From: Roseibium sp. | GTDB lineage: Bacteria > Pseudomonadota > Alphaproteobacteria > Rhizobiales > Stappiaceae | Reading direction: 5' to 3' | Assembly (NCBI GenBank): GCA_017643215.1 | Contig: JAEPNV010000009.1 | Location: 124,001 to 188,000, forward strand | Length of the DNA stretch: 64,000 bases | Shown: one piece after another, positions 56,465 to 64,000 of the stretch | Layout of the letters: every line of letters begins with the position of its first letter | Position numbering within the stretch: the stretch's first letter is position 1 | Made by a program: the position numbers and the translations under genes | The notes under the pieces: generated by a model | The model's input: the letters and a program-made list of their open reading frames with translations, nothing else | Databases searched by the model: none | Told to the model about the DNA's origin: nothing

Positions 56465-58024
56465 GTGCCTAAGGACAACAAGATCTTTATCGGCGGCGGC
56501 CAGCAAGACGCCTGGCTCGATTTGAAACGCGCCAATCGCCACGGGTTGATTGCAGGCGCGACCGGAACCGGCAAGACGGTTTCCCTTCAGATCCTGGCGG
56601 AAGGATTTTCCAACGCCGGTGTTCCGGTGTTTTGCTCCGACATCAAGGGGGATCTGGCCGGCTTGGCCATGGCCGGGACGGAGAAGGATTTTCTGGAAAA
56701 GCGGGCCGCGGATATCGGCCTCGGCGACAGCTATGTCTACACAGCGTATCCGGCTGTGTTCTGGGACCTGTTGGGCGCACAGGGCCACCCGGTCCGGACC
56801 ACGATTTCGGAGATCGGTCCGCTTCTGCTCGCCCGGCTTCTTGAGCTCAATGACACCCAGGAAGGCGTTCTCAACATCGCGTTTGAATTGGCCGACGACG
56901 AGGGCCTTTTGCTTCTCGACTTGAAGGACTTGCGCGCCATGCTGGCCTATGTCGCCGAAGAGGCGGCAAACCTTTCCAAACACTATGGAAATGTTTCCAA
57001 GGCCTCGATCGGGGCCATTCAGCGCCGCCTCCTTGTGTTGGAACGCCAGGGCGCGGAGCAGTTCTTCGGCGAGCCGGCGCTTGATATCCGGGATTTTCTG
57101 CGCACCGCGCCCGACGGACGGGGCATGGTCAACATTCTGGCAGCGGACAAACTGATGACCGCGCCCCGGCTCTACGCGGTGTTCCTTCTCTGGCTGCTTT
57201 CCGAACTCTTCGAGGAACTTCCGGAGGTCGGGGATCCGGACAAGCCGAAGCTCGTGTTCTTCTTCGACGAGGCGCATTTGTTGTTCAACGACGCGCCCAA
57301 GGCGCTGGTCGAAAAGGTCGAGCAGGTGGTCCGGCTGATCCGCTCCAAAGGCGTCGGCGTTTACTTCGTCACGCAGAACCCGCTGGATGTTCCCGAAACC
57401 GTGTTGGCGCAGCTTGGCAACCGGATCCAGCACGCGCTCCGCGCCTTCACGCCCCGCGACCAAAAGGCGGTTCGGGCCGCGGCCGAGACCTTCCGTCCCA
57501 ATCCGGACCTCGACACCGAACGCGTTATCATGGAACTGGGCGTCGGGGAGGCTCTGGTGTCCACGCTTGAAGGCAAGGGCATCCCCTCGATCGTGCAGCG
57601 CACCTTGATCCGGCCGCCGGGCTCGCGCCTTGGCCCGGTCAAGAAAGGCGAACGGCGCGAGCTCATCCAGTCAAGCGCGGTCTTCGGCCTCTACGAGCGC
57701 TCGAAAGACCGCGTTTCGGCTTACGAGATGCTGGCGCAGCGGGCCGAGGACGAATTGCGGCAGGAAGAGCGGCGACAGGCGGAGGAAAAACGCGACTGGG
57801 ACAAGCATGGCGAGCCCCGGCGGACCCGCACCGGTTTCCAGCTTCCCGATTTCGGCCGTGATGACCGGCCACGATCCAGCAGCCGCAAGGCGGCCGGCCG
57901 CCGGCGCCGGTCGCGCGACACCGCTTTGGAGGCCGGTCTGAAATCGGCCGCCCGCAGTTTTGGAAGTTCGCTCGGCCGGGCTCTCGTCCGCGGCATGCTG
58001 GGGTCGTTGAAAAGAGGGTTTTGA
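56465..58024 (+). CDS. HerA-like DUF853 ATPase (YjgR family)
   Basis: A 519-residue ATPase of the HerA/FtsK superfamily. Walker A GATGTGKT is at 31-38, Walker [14 protein letters not shown] near 262-274, and an arginine-rich C-terminus ([10 protein letters not shown]) may bind nucleic acid. DUF853 proteins form rings but have no settled role; NurA is not seen. GTG start at 56465. Confidence 0.88.
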   Translation: MPKDNKIFIGGGQQDAWLDLKRANRHGLIAGATGTGKTVSLQILAEGFSNAGVPVFCSDIKGDLAGLAMAGTEKDFLEKRAADIGLGDSYVYTAYPAVFWDLLGAQGHPVRTTISEIGPLLLARLLELNDTQEGVLNIAFELADDEGLLLLDLKDLRAMLAYVAEEAANLSKHYGNVSKASIGAIQRRLLVLERQGAEQFFGEPALDIRDFLRTAPDGRGMVNILAADKLMTAPRLYAVFLLWLLSELFEELPEVGDPDKPKLVFFFDEAHLLFNDAPKALVEKVEQVVRLIRSKGVGVYFVTQNPLDVPETVLAQLGNRIQHALRAFTPRDQKAVRAAAETFRPNPDLDTERVIMELGVGEALVSTLEGKGIPSIVQRTLIRPPGSRLGPVKKGERRELIQSSAVFGLYERSKDRVSAYEMLAQRAEDELRQEERRQAEEKRDWDKHGEPRRTRTGFQLPDFGRDDRPRSSSRKAAGRRRRSRDTALEAGLKSAARSFGSSLGRALVRGMLGSLKRGF

Positions 58025-58194
58025 CGACCTTTCGGATGCCGGCAGGAGATCACCCGGAACACGCGTCGAAGGGCGTTGCGGGCCGGTTTCGTGCACGGCA
58101 GTTTCAATTTGCGCTTTTTGGGTGCTTGTGGCCTTTTAGGCGTTCTCTTCGGGACCACCCGATTCCATGAATACACCCATTCCAAGGATGCGCG

Positions 58195-59583
58195 ATGAGC
58201 ACCATCGACACTGTCCTCGCGCGGATTGACGCCGATCTGGACACCAGCCTTTCCCGCCTGTTTGAGCTCTTGAAGATCAAGAGCATTTCGACCGATCCCG
58301 CTTATGCCGCCGAGTGCCGAAGCGCGGCCGGCTGGCTCGCCAAGGAACTCAGCGACATAGGGATCGCGGCGAGCGTGCGCGACACGGACGGCCATCCGAT
58401 GGTCGTCGGACACTGGAAAAATGGCAAGCCGGGGCCGCATGTCCTGTTTTACGGCCACTACGATGTGCAACCGGTCGACCCGATCGACCTGTGGCATCGG
58501 GATCCGTTCGAACCGTCCGTGCTCACCCGCGAGGACGGGTCCAAGATCATCGTTGCCCGCGGCGCATCCGATGATAAAGGCCAGCTCATGACCTTCGTCG
58601 AAGCGGCCCGTGCCTACATGGCGGTCACTGGCGATCTGCCGGTCGATGTCAGCATCCTCCTAGAGGGCGAGGAAGAAACCGGCTCTCCGTCCCTGCACCC
58701 GTTTTTGGAAGCCAACCGGGACGAACTGACCTGCGATCTTGCTCTCGTCTGCGACACGAGCATGTGGGACGCCGATACGCCGGCCATCTCGGTGATGCTG
58801 CGCGGCCTTGTTGGCGACGAGATCACCGTCAGAGCCGCGAGCCGGGATCTGCATTCGGGCCACTATGGCGGATCAGCGCAAAACCCGAACCACATTGTCG
58901 GTGCGATCATCGGCGGGCTTCACGACGACGCCGGTCGCATCACACTGGACGGCTTTTACGACGGCGTGATCGAAATGCCCGACGACGTGATGGCGACCTG
59001 GAACGCGCTCGGGTTTTCCACCGATGTGTTTTTGGGCGACATCGGACTGAAAACCCCGCGCGGCGAAACCGGCCGGCTGCCACTGGAACACATCTGGACG
59101 CGCCCGACCGCGGAGGTCAACGGCATGTGGGGCGGCTATACCGGCGCCGGCTCAAAGACCGTCATTCCGGCCGAGGCGCACGCCAAGTTCACCTTCCGTT
59201 TGGTCGGCGACCAGGACCCGGACAAGATCCGTGCGGCGTTCCGCTCATATGTGCACTCCAAGATCCCCGGGGACTGCAGCGTCGAGTTCAAGGACCATGG
59301 CGGCAGCCCGGCCCTGCGTCTCGACTTCAACATGCCGGCCCTCGAAAAGGGCAAAAAAGCCCTCCAGGACGAATGGGGCAAGGACGCGGCGCTGATCGGC
59401 ATGGGTGGTTCGATCCCGATCGTCGGCGATTTCAAGCGCATGCTTGACATGGATACCTTGCTGATCGGCTTTTCCCTGGAAGACGATCAGATCCACTCGC
59501 CGAATGAAAAATACAACCTGGCTTCCTTCCACAAGGGCATCCGCTCCTGGGCGCGCGTGCTCGATGAACTGTCCAGGCGTTGA
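58195..59583 (+). CDS. M20 family dipeptidase/aminoacylase
   Basis: A 462-residue metallopeptidase with metal and catalytic residues in FYGHYDVQPVDPIDLWHRDP, ARGASDDKGQL and LLEGEEETGSPSL, and a dimerisation domain (RDLHSGHYGGSAQNPNHIVG). Such enzymes cleave di- or tripeptides. Confidence 0.9.
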   Translation: MSTIDTVLARIDADLDTSLSRLFELLKIKSISTDPAYAAECRSAAGWLAKELSDIGIAASVRDTDGHPMVVGHWKNGKPGPHVLFYGHYDVQPVDPIDLWHRDPFEPSVLTREDGSKIIVARGASDDKGQLMTFVEAARAYMAVTGDLPVDVSILLEGEEETGSPSLHPFLEANRDELTCDLALVCDTSMWDADTPAISVMLRGLVGDEITVRAASRDLHSGHYGGSAQNPNHIVGAIIGGLHDDAGRITLDGFYDGVIEMPDDVMATWNALGFSTDVFLGDIGLKTPRGETGRLPLEHIWTRPTAEVNGMWGGYTGAGSKTVIPAEAHAKFTFRLVGDQDPDKIRAAFRSYVHSKIPGDCSVEFKDHGGSPALRLDFNMPALEKGKKALQDEWGKDAALIGMGGSIPIVGDFKRMLDMDTLLIGFSLEDDQIHSPNEKYNLASFHKGIRSWARVLDELSRR

Positions 59584-59637
59584 TCCCTTGGCAGTCGTCT
59601 TAGCCCGGCCCGCCAACGAGGGCGAGAGGAGAGCGGA

Positions 59638-60219
59638 GTGAACTCCATCTGTGTGTTTTGCGGCTCCAGCGGCGGGTCGCGGACCGCTTATGCGGACGCG
59701 GCGCGCGACACCGGCCGGACCATCGCCGACGCCGGACTGACGCTGGTTTATGGCGGTGCCGATGTCGGTCTGATGGGGCTTGTCGCCGACGCGGCTCTGG
59801 CGGCCGGAGGTGACGTTGTGGGCATCCTGCCGGCCGCCTTGAAGGACAAGGAAATCGGCCATAACGGCCTCACCGAACTGCATGTGGTCGGTTCAATGCA
59901 TGAACGCAAGGCGATGATGGCCGACCGCTCCGATGCGTTCATGGCGCTTCCGGGGGGAACTGGAACTTTGGAGGAAATATTCGAGGTCTGGACCTGGGGC
60001 CAACTGGGCCTTCATCAAAAACCGTGCGGGCTTTTGAACACAGGTGGTTTTTACGACAGCCTTATCCGCTTTCTGGATCACCAGACGGCGGAAGGTTTCA
60101 TGAAGCCGGAGATGCGGACCATGGTCCAGGTCGCCGAAACGCCGGCGGATTTGATCGCCAAATTCCGCGCCTATACGCCGCCATCGACCCCAAAATGGAT
60201 CCGGCCGGAAGACACCTGA
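59638..60219 (+). CDS. LOG-family phosphoribohydrolase
   Basis: A 193-residue protein (TIGR00730) that hydrolyses cytokinin or purine riboside 5'-monophosphates. Marks: VFCGSSGGSRTAYADAAR, GLTLVYGGADVGLMGLVADA, catalytic MHERKAMMADRSDAF and LPGGTGTLEEIFE. GTG start at 59638. Confidence 0.9.
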   Translation: MNSICVFCGSSGGSRTAYADAARDTGRTIADAGLTLVYGGADVGLMGLVADAALAAGGDVVGILPAALKDKEIGHNGLTELHVVGSMHERKAMMADRSDAFMALPGGTGTLEEIFEVWTWGQLGLHQKPCGLLNTGGFYDSLIRFLDHQTAEGFMKPEMRTMVQVAETPADLIAKFRAYTPPSTPKWIRPEDT

Positions 60220-60333
60220 CATCGGATCAGGAGACGTCGGCGCTTTGCCGTTTCATGATGCGGAGCAATTAATCTGCCAAATCCGATTGGGGCCGGTTCA
60301 ATCCGCGCGGTTTTTGGTCTATGTCCCGGCACA

Positions 60334-60957
60334 ATGAAAAAGAAAAATCGGGCTGACGTTTTGGTGTTTAAGCATTTTACTCATCTGGGATTGGCCGGAT
60401 TGGGCCTAGCGCTTTTGGCGGCCTGTTCGCCGACCGCGGGCGGACCGGGGGCTTTACAAGGCGCGCGGACGTCGAACCTCACTCTGGTACAGATTTCAGA
60501 GGATCGTGTCGGCGGGATCACTGCCGAGACGACCTATGGCCGCAAGGCTATCGAAGCGGCCCTGCCCGGCTTTACCACCGAGGGCATTCAAACGGCGGTG
60601 GAAGAGCGGACCGAGTGGGCCCTTGCGGCCTTCAATTCCGACGGCTTCCAGGTGCTTCAGGTGTTCAAGGGCACGAACGGCAAGGTCCGGACGGTGCATG
60701 GCGTCACGCACCATCTGGAAGGCCCCAATGCCGAGCGCATCGGCATGACCTTTGCCGAAGTCGGCACCCGGCGCGGCGACTGCCGTGCGGGCCGGTCGCT
60801 CTGGCGCGGCATGGCCATTTGCAAATCAAAGGGCCATGACACCGTGTCGCTGGTCTACGCGATCCCGCAATACGATGGCCCGTTCGACCGGCTTGCGCCG
60901 GCTGGCGAACTGAAAGGCGCCATGCTTCAACGGATCATCTGGACACCGGGGAATTAA
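60334..60957 (+). CDS. DUF1131 lipoprotein
   Basis: A 207-residue lipoprotein (lipobox LALLAAC, Cys31) with the DUF1131 region: VGGITAETTYGRKAIEAALP and GMTFAEVGTRRGDCRAGRSL. Related Enterobacteria proteins respond to envelope stress. Two cysteines in the mature part may pair. Confidence 0.8.
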   Translation: MKKKNRADVLVFKHFTHLGLAGLGLALLAACSPTAGGPGALQGARTSNLTLVQISEDRVGGITAETTYGRKAIEAALPGFTTEGIQTAVEERTEWALAAFNSDGFQVLQVFKGTNGKVRTVHGVTHHLEGPNAERIGMTFAEVGTRRGDCRAGRSLWRGMAICKSKGHDTVSLVYAIPQYDGPFDRLAPAGELKGAMLQRIIWTPGN

Positions 60958-61972
60958 CCGCGACTTTGCCGACCGGACGCCAGACGGACCGCGCGCCGCC
61001 GCGCTTTTCCAAAAAATCCTCAACCGCGAAATTCAGCATCAGCGCCCGGTCGCGGATCCCGGGCAACGCTTTCACGTCGAGGCCGGTCCATGGCAAAAAT
61101 GGATTGCGGCGCATGTGCCAGTGCAACTCGGTCCGTACAGTCCGCTTCGGCGACGGCGTGCGCCCGTGGAATGCGAATGTATCAGCGACAACCAGCGTGT
61201 TTTCTGGAACCGTCATCTTCACCGGCTGAGGCAGGTTCAGCTTCTCCAGCTCATCAGGCCGGATCCGGAACGAGCCGCTGGCGTGATGGGAACGCGGATC
61301 CTCGGCGGCGGTCAGGGAACATTGATACTCCCATTTGAGCCGCTCAGGCGTCAGGCGGTGCGATCCCGGCACGAAACAAAACGGCCCATCATCCTCCCCG
61401 ACATCCTGCAGGAACAGCCAGGCTTTCGACGTGGCATGAAACGTGTCGGCGTGAACGTCCGACTGCGGGTCTTTGGCCGGTTCCTCGCCAGGATCGACAA
61501 GAACGGTCTGAATGAAGCAGATCGGGACGCCCCCTTGCGAGGCCGCGTAACGGATCAAATCCAGCGCACGGACGCTGTGCACGGCTTTCTCGAGTGCGGG
61601 ATTGGCGGCCAGGAGGTGCGGGGGAAGCGGCGTCATGCGGGTGACGGCCTGCCCCTGGCGCATCTCCCGTGATTGGAAGGCGCCGCCAAACACTTCCCCT
61701 TTCAAGGCCCGATAAAGATCTTCGGGCAGAAAGTCTTGGATCAGGACATATCCGTTCTCGTCGAAAAACGCCCGTTCCGCCGGGTCCAGTACGGCCCCGA
61801 GCCGACGGCGGCGTGCCGCAGCAAACCGGGCCGCGATGGTGACGCGCATGCGGTGCAATCCCCACCGGTTCAGCCGTTTGCTGCCGAGCAGCGGGTTCTT
61901 TCGTGGCGATTTGTCTGTCCCGGCAATCCCGAGAATCCAGAGCGGGGCCTTCAAATAAGACAGCGGCGTCAT
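60935..61972 (-). CDS. Phytanoyl-CoA dioxygenase-like protein
   Basis: A 345-residue 2-oxoglutarate/Fe(II) dioxygenase of the PhyH type. Iron ligands are likely the His and Asp in SDVHADTFHAT and the distal His in DTFAFHGRTPSPKR, with an Arg that binds 2-oxoglutarate. Substrate unknown. Its 3' end overlaps the DUF1131 gene by 23 bp (convergent). Confidence 0.85.
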   Translation of the reverse strand: MTPLSYLKAPLWILGIAGTDKSPRKNPLLGSKRLNRWGLHRMRVTIAARFAAARRRRLGAVLDPAERAFFDENGYVLIQDFLPEDLYRALKGEVFGGAFQSREMRQGQAVTRMTPLPPHLLAANPALEKAVHSVRALDLIRYAASQGGVPICFIQTVLVDPGEEPAKDPQSDVHADTFHATSKAWLFLQDVGEDDGPFCFVPGSHRLTPERLKWEYQCSLTAAEDPRSHHASGSFRIRPDELEKLNLPQPVKMTVPENTLVVADTFAFHGRTPSPKRTVRTELHWHMRRNPFLPWTGLDVKALPGIRDRALMLNFAVEDFLEKRGGARSVWRPVGKVAVNSPVSR

Positions 61973-62104
61973 CGCGACACCTATGGAGTTGTCAAAACAG
62001 CACCACACTACATGACGCCACGGGACATCCAAAGCGTGTTTTATCGAACCAAAGTGGCGAACAAGGGCCGTGACCTGTCGCGATTCCTCGGTTAAGCGTT
62101 GGCC

Positions 62105-63100
62105 ATGGCCGCCCGATCCTCCGCCCCCCCTGATCCAAACCAGCTTGCCGCCGATCTGCGCGGCGGCAACCGAGCCGCGCTCGCGCGGGCCATCACGCTG
62201 GTAGAGTCGCGTAAACCCGAACACCGCGCAATCGCCCGATCGCTCATCCAGGACCTGTTGCCGCTGACGGGCCGGGCCCACCGGATCGGCATTACCGGTG
62301 TGCCCGGGGTCGGCAAATCGACGACAATAGATACGCTCGGCTCCAACCTGACCGCCGCCGGACACAAGGTGGCGGTGCTCGCGGTGGATCCTTCGTCCAC
62401 CCGGACCGGCGGCTCGATCCTGGGTGACAAAACGCGGATGGCCCGGCTGGCCGTCGACCGGAACGCGTTCATCAGGCCCTCCCCGTCCGCCGGGACGCTC
62501 GGCGGCGTGGCGGCCAAAACGCGCGAAACCATGCTTTTGTGCGAGGCCGCCGGTTTCGACATCATCCTGGTGGAGACCGTTGGTATCGGCCAGTCGGAAA
62601 CCACCGTCGCCGACATGGTCGATTTCTTTCTCGTCCTGATGCTGCCGGGGGCCGGCGATGAACTGCAAGGCATCAAGAAGGGCGTTCTGGAAATCGCCGA
62701 CATGATCGCGGTCAACAAGGCGGATGGCGACGGAGCGCTGCGGGCACGCTCCGCAGCCTCGGACTACCGTGCGGCCCTGCACATCCTGGCGCCGAAATCC
62801 CCCACATGGCTGACCCCGGTCATCACCATCTCCGGCCTCACCAATGAAGGCCTCGACACCCTTTGGCAGCAGATCGAAACGCATCGAACCAAAATGACCG
62901 CCACCGGTGAATGGCAGACCCGGCGCGCCGACCAGCAGGTCGCGTGGATGTGGGACATGCTGCAGCAGCGGATGATGGACGCACTCAAGCATGGCCATCG
63001 GACCGGACAGCGGTTGAAGGACCTTGAAACCTCGGTCCGGCGCGGCGAAACGGCCGTGTCGGTCGCCGTGGAAGAACTCGCCAGCCTGATTGGAGTGTGA
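62105..63100 (+). CDS. meaB: MeaB-type GTPase, chaperone of methylmalonyl-CoA mutase
   Basis: A 331-residue G3E-family GTPase that protects and reloads the B12 mutase. Walker A GVPGVGKST at 65-73, DPSSTRTGGSILGDKTRMAR (an invariant MeaB block), VETVGIGQSETTVADMVDFF and NKADGDG for guanine recognition. It lies 8.5 kb from mutAB. ATG at 62105; a TTG at 62099 is an alternative. Confidence 0.93.
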   Translation: MAARSSAPPDPNQLAADLRGGNRAALARAITLVESRKPEHRAIARSLIQDLLPLTGRAHRIGITGVPGVGKSTTIDTLGSNLTAAGHKVAVLAVDPSSTRTGGSILGDKTRMARLAVDRNAFIRPSPSAGTLGGVAAKTRETMLLCEAAGFDIILVETVGIGQSETTVADMVDFFLVLMLPGAGDELQGIKKGVLEIADMIAVNKADGDGALRARSAASDYRAALHILAPKSPTWLTPVITISGLTNEGLDTLWQQIETHRTKMTATGEWQTRRADQQVAWMWDMLQQRMMDALKHGHRTGQRLKDLETSVRRGETAVSVAVEELASLIGV

Positions 63101-63102
63101 GA

Positions 63103-63708
63103 ATGGCCGGGCCGACCAAAACCCTGCTTGTCACGGGCTTCAACGGCTTTCCGGGCATGCCGGTCAATCCGACCGCGCGGCTGATGGAGCGGCTCCCAAA
63201 GCGGCTTCCCGACCAGGTTCACGGGGTCCGGCTGGACTATCTGGTGCTGCCCCCGGTCTGGGCGGACCGGATGCCCGTGATTCAAGCGCAGATCGCGAAG
63301 ATCAGTCCGGATGCGGTTGTCCATCTCGGGGTCGACGGCAAGCGCCGGCAGATCAACATCGAAACACGTGCGGTCAACCAGGCCTCACAGATCCGGGCGG
63401 ACGCGGCTGGCAGACGGCATGCCCGCGCGGTGCTCGACCCCGGAGGATCGGCCGTCCGGACCGCGACCTTGCCGGTCCGCGCGATCCGCGCCGCCGTGGC
63501 ACGGTCCGGGGCACCGGCCGCGCTATCCGCCAACGCCGGAGATTATCTTTGCAACGCGGTCTTTTGGGATACGCTCGGTGCCGGGATTCCCGCCGTGTTC
63601 GTGCATGTTCCGGCGCTGCCACGCGGGCGCGCCGAACAGCGGCCCTCTTATCACGCCGTGGAAAACGCGGCCGTCAACATTTTAAGAGACCTTGCCATGC
63701 GCTTGTGA
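63103..63708 (+). CDS. pcp: Pyroglutamyl-peptidase I (C15)
   Basis: A 201-residue cysteine peptidase removing N-terminal pyroglutamate. The N-terminal LLVTGFNGFPGMPVNPTARL, the catalytic Cys in NAGDYLCNAVFW and the His in AVFVHVPALP are present. It starts just after the meaB stop. Confidence 0.88.
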   Translation: MAGPTKTLLVTGFNGFPGMPVNPTARLMERLPKRLPDQVHGVRLDYLVLPPVWADRMPVIQAQIAKISPDAVVHLGVDGKRRQINIETRAVNQASQIRADAAGRRHARAVLDPGGSAVRTATLPVRAIRAAVARSGAPAALSANAGDYLCNAVFWDTLGAGIPAVFVHVPALPRGRAEQRPSYHAVENAAVNILRDLAMRL

Positions 63709-63855
63709 CCGCGTGCCCCGCGGTAATCCGGCACTCACATGTTCCTCACGGCAAAGTTGCTTGGCCGGATCCGCGTATCGCCCCAACTGTTAGCGTGGAA
63801 CACGGGCTGATGTCTTATCTGCCCGGTCGTGGTCAGGCAGAATTATGGACGGGAA

Positions 63856-64000
63856 ATGATGATGAGCATCTTGTTGCGCGGCAGTCTCCTCAGCGTCTTT
63901 GCAGTGGCCTTTGCAGCCCTCCTCACCCTCGGGACCCAAACGGTGGAGGCCAAGGGCACGCTTGCGGCAAGCGGTTATGATCCCGTGTCCTATTTCAGTG
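63856..64000 (+). CDS. YHS-domain protein (partial, runs off right edge)
   Basis: The first 48 codons encode a signal peptide (LLRGSLLSVFAVAFAALLTL) and then GTLAASGYDPVSYFS, the entry to a YHS domain, a small metal- or copper-associated fold. Three consecutive ATGs (63856, 63859, 63862) make the exact start ambiguous. Confidence 0.75.
   Translation, partial: MMMSILLRGSLLSVFAVAFAALLTLGTQTVEAKGTLAASGYDPVSYFS

Overview
The window looks like a high-GC alphaproteobacterial chromosome, most likely Hyphomicrobiales. Supporting markers are a MucR/Ros zinc-finger regulator, DUF5330, DUF6456 beside a DnaA-C-type helix-turn-helix protein, SufE, a complete Mrp/Pha cation-antiporter operon, an RcGTA-type packaging gene pair and rhizobial-style palindromic intergenic repeats. 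I cannot name the genus. No tRNA, rRNA or CRISPR array was seen.

Layout. 1-1440: the head of a gene-transfer-agent cluster (small-terminase-like g1 and large terminase, running off the left edge), with a terminator-like hairpin just upstream. 1500-3600: an accessory patch with a ~300-bp inverted-repeat element, a low-GC DUF3800 gene preceded by a 34-codon ORF, and an IS1595-type transposase remnant. 3594-10780: yjbQ, a glycosyltransferase, a quinone-reductase/TetR divergon with three palindromic operators, a MITE-like element, then a universal-stress-protein / flavodoxin / Acg-nitroreductase group and a YcgN protein. 11069-15298: a class A penicillin-binding protein coupled to DUF1214 and DUF1254 envelope proteins, and a lipoprotein. 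15422-23364: small regulators and conserved rhizobial genes, including a histidine-kinase homologue without its phospho-acceptor, SufE, DUF6456 and MucR.

23803-29752: mrpABCDEFG, tightly coupled. 30172-37123: a PAS-GGDEF protein with a degenerate active site, MAPEG, XRE/MmyB regulator, MsrB, MFS transporter and oligopeptidase B. 37403-46304: an orphan peptide-type binding protein, a cytochrome c'/dihaem cytochrome c pair, Fe superoxide dismutase, a secreted nuclease, a YbfB-type MFS, a branched-chain aminotransferase, a VOC protein and a haloacid dehalogenase. 46330-49418: second copy of the ~300-bp element, an outer-membrane barrel protein, a DUF2975/HTH pair, DUF2852 and a cupin.

49429-53618: both methylmalonyl-CoA mutase subunits; their chaperone GTPase MeaB lies 8.5 kb away at 62105. 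53762-54030: a third MITE-like element. 54367-64000: a LuxR-type solo, DUF4332 and DUF2267 proteins, a HerA-like ATPase, an M20 peptidase, a LOG-family phosphoribohydrolase, a DUF1131 lipoprotein, a phytanoyl-CoA dioxygenase-like protein, MeaB, pyroglutamyl peptidase and the start of a YHS-domain protein.

Most of the window is housekeeping, stress and envelope content. The unusual signals are the GTA leader hairpin, the low-GC DUF3800 cassette, three short inverted-repeat elements, two signalling proteins with lost catalytic residues, and several clean candidate operators.
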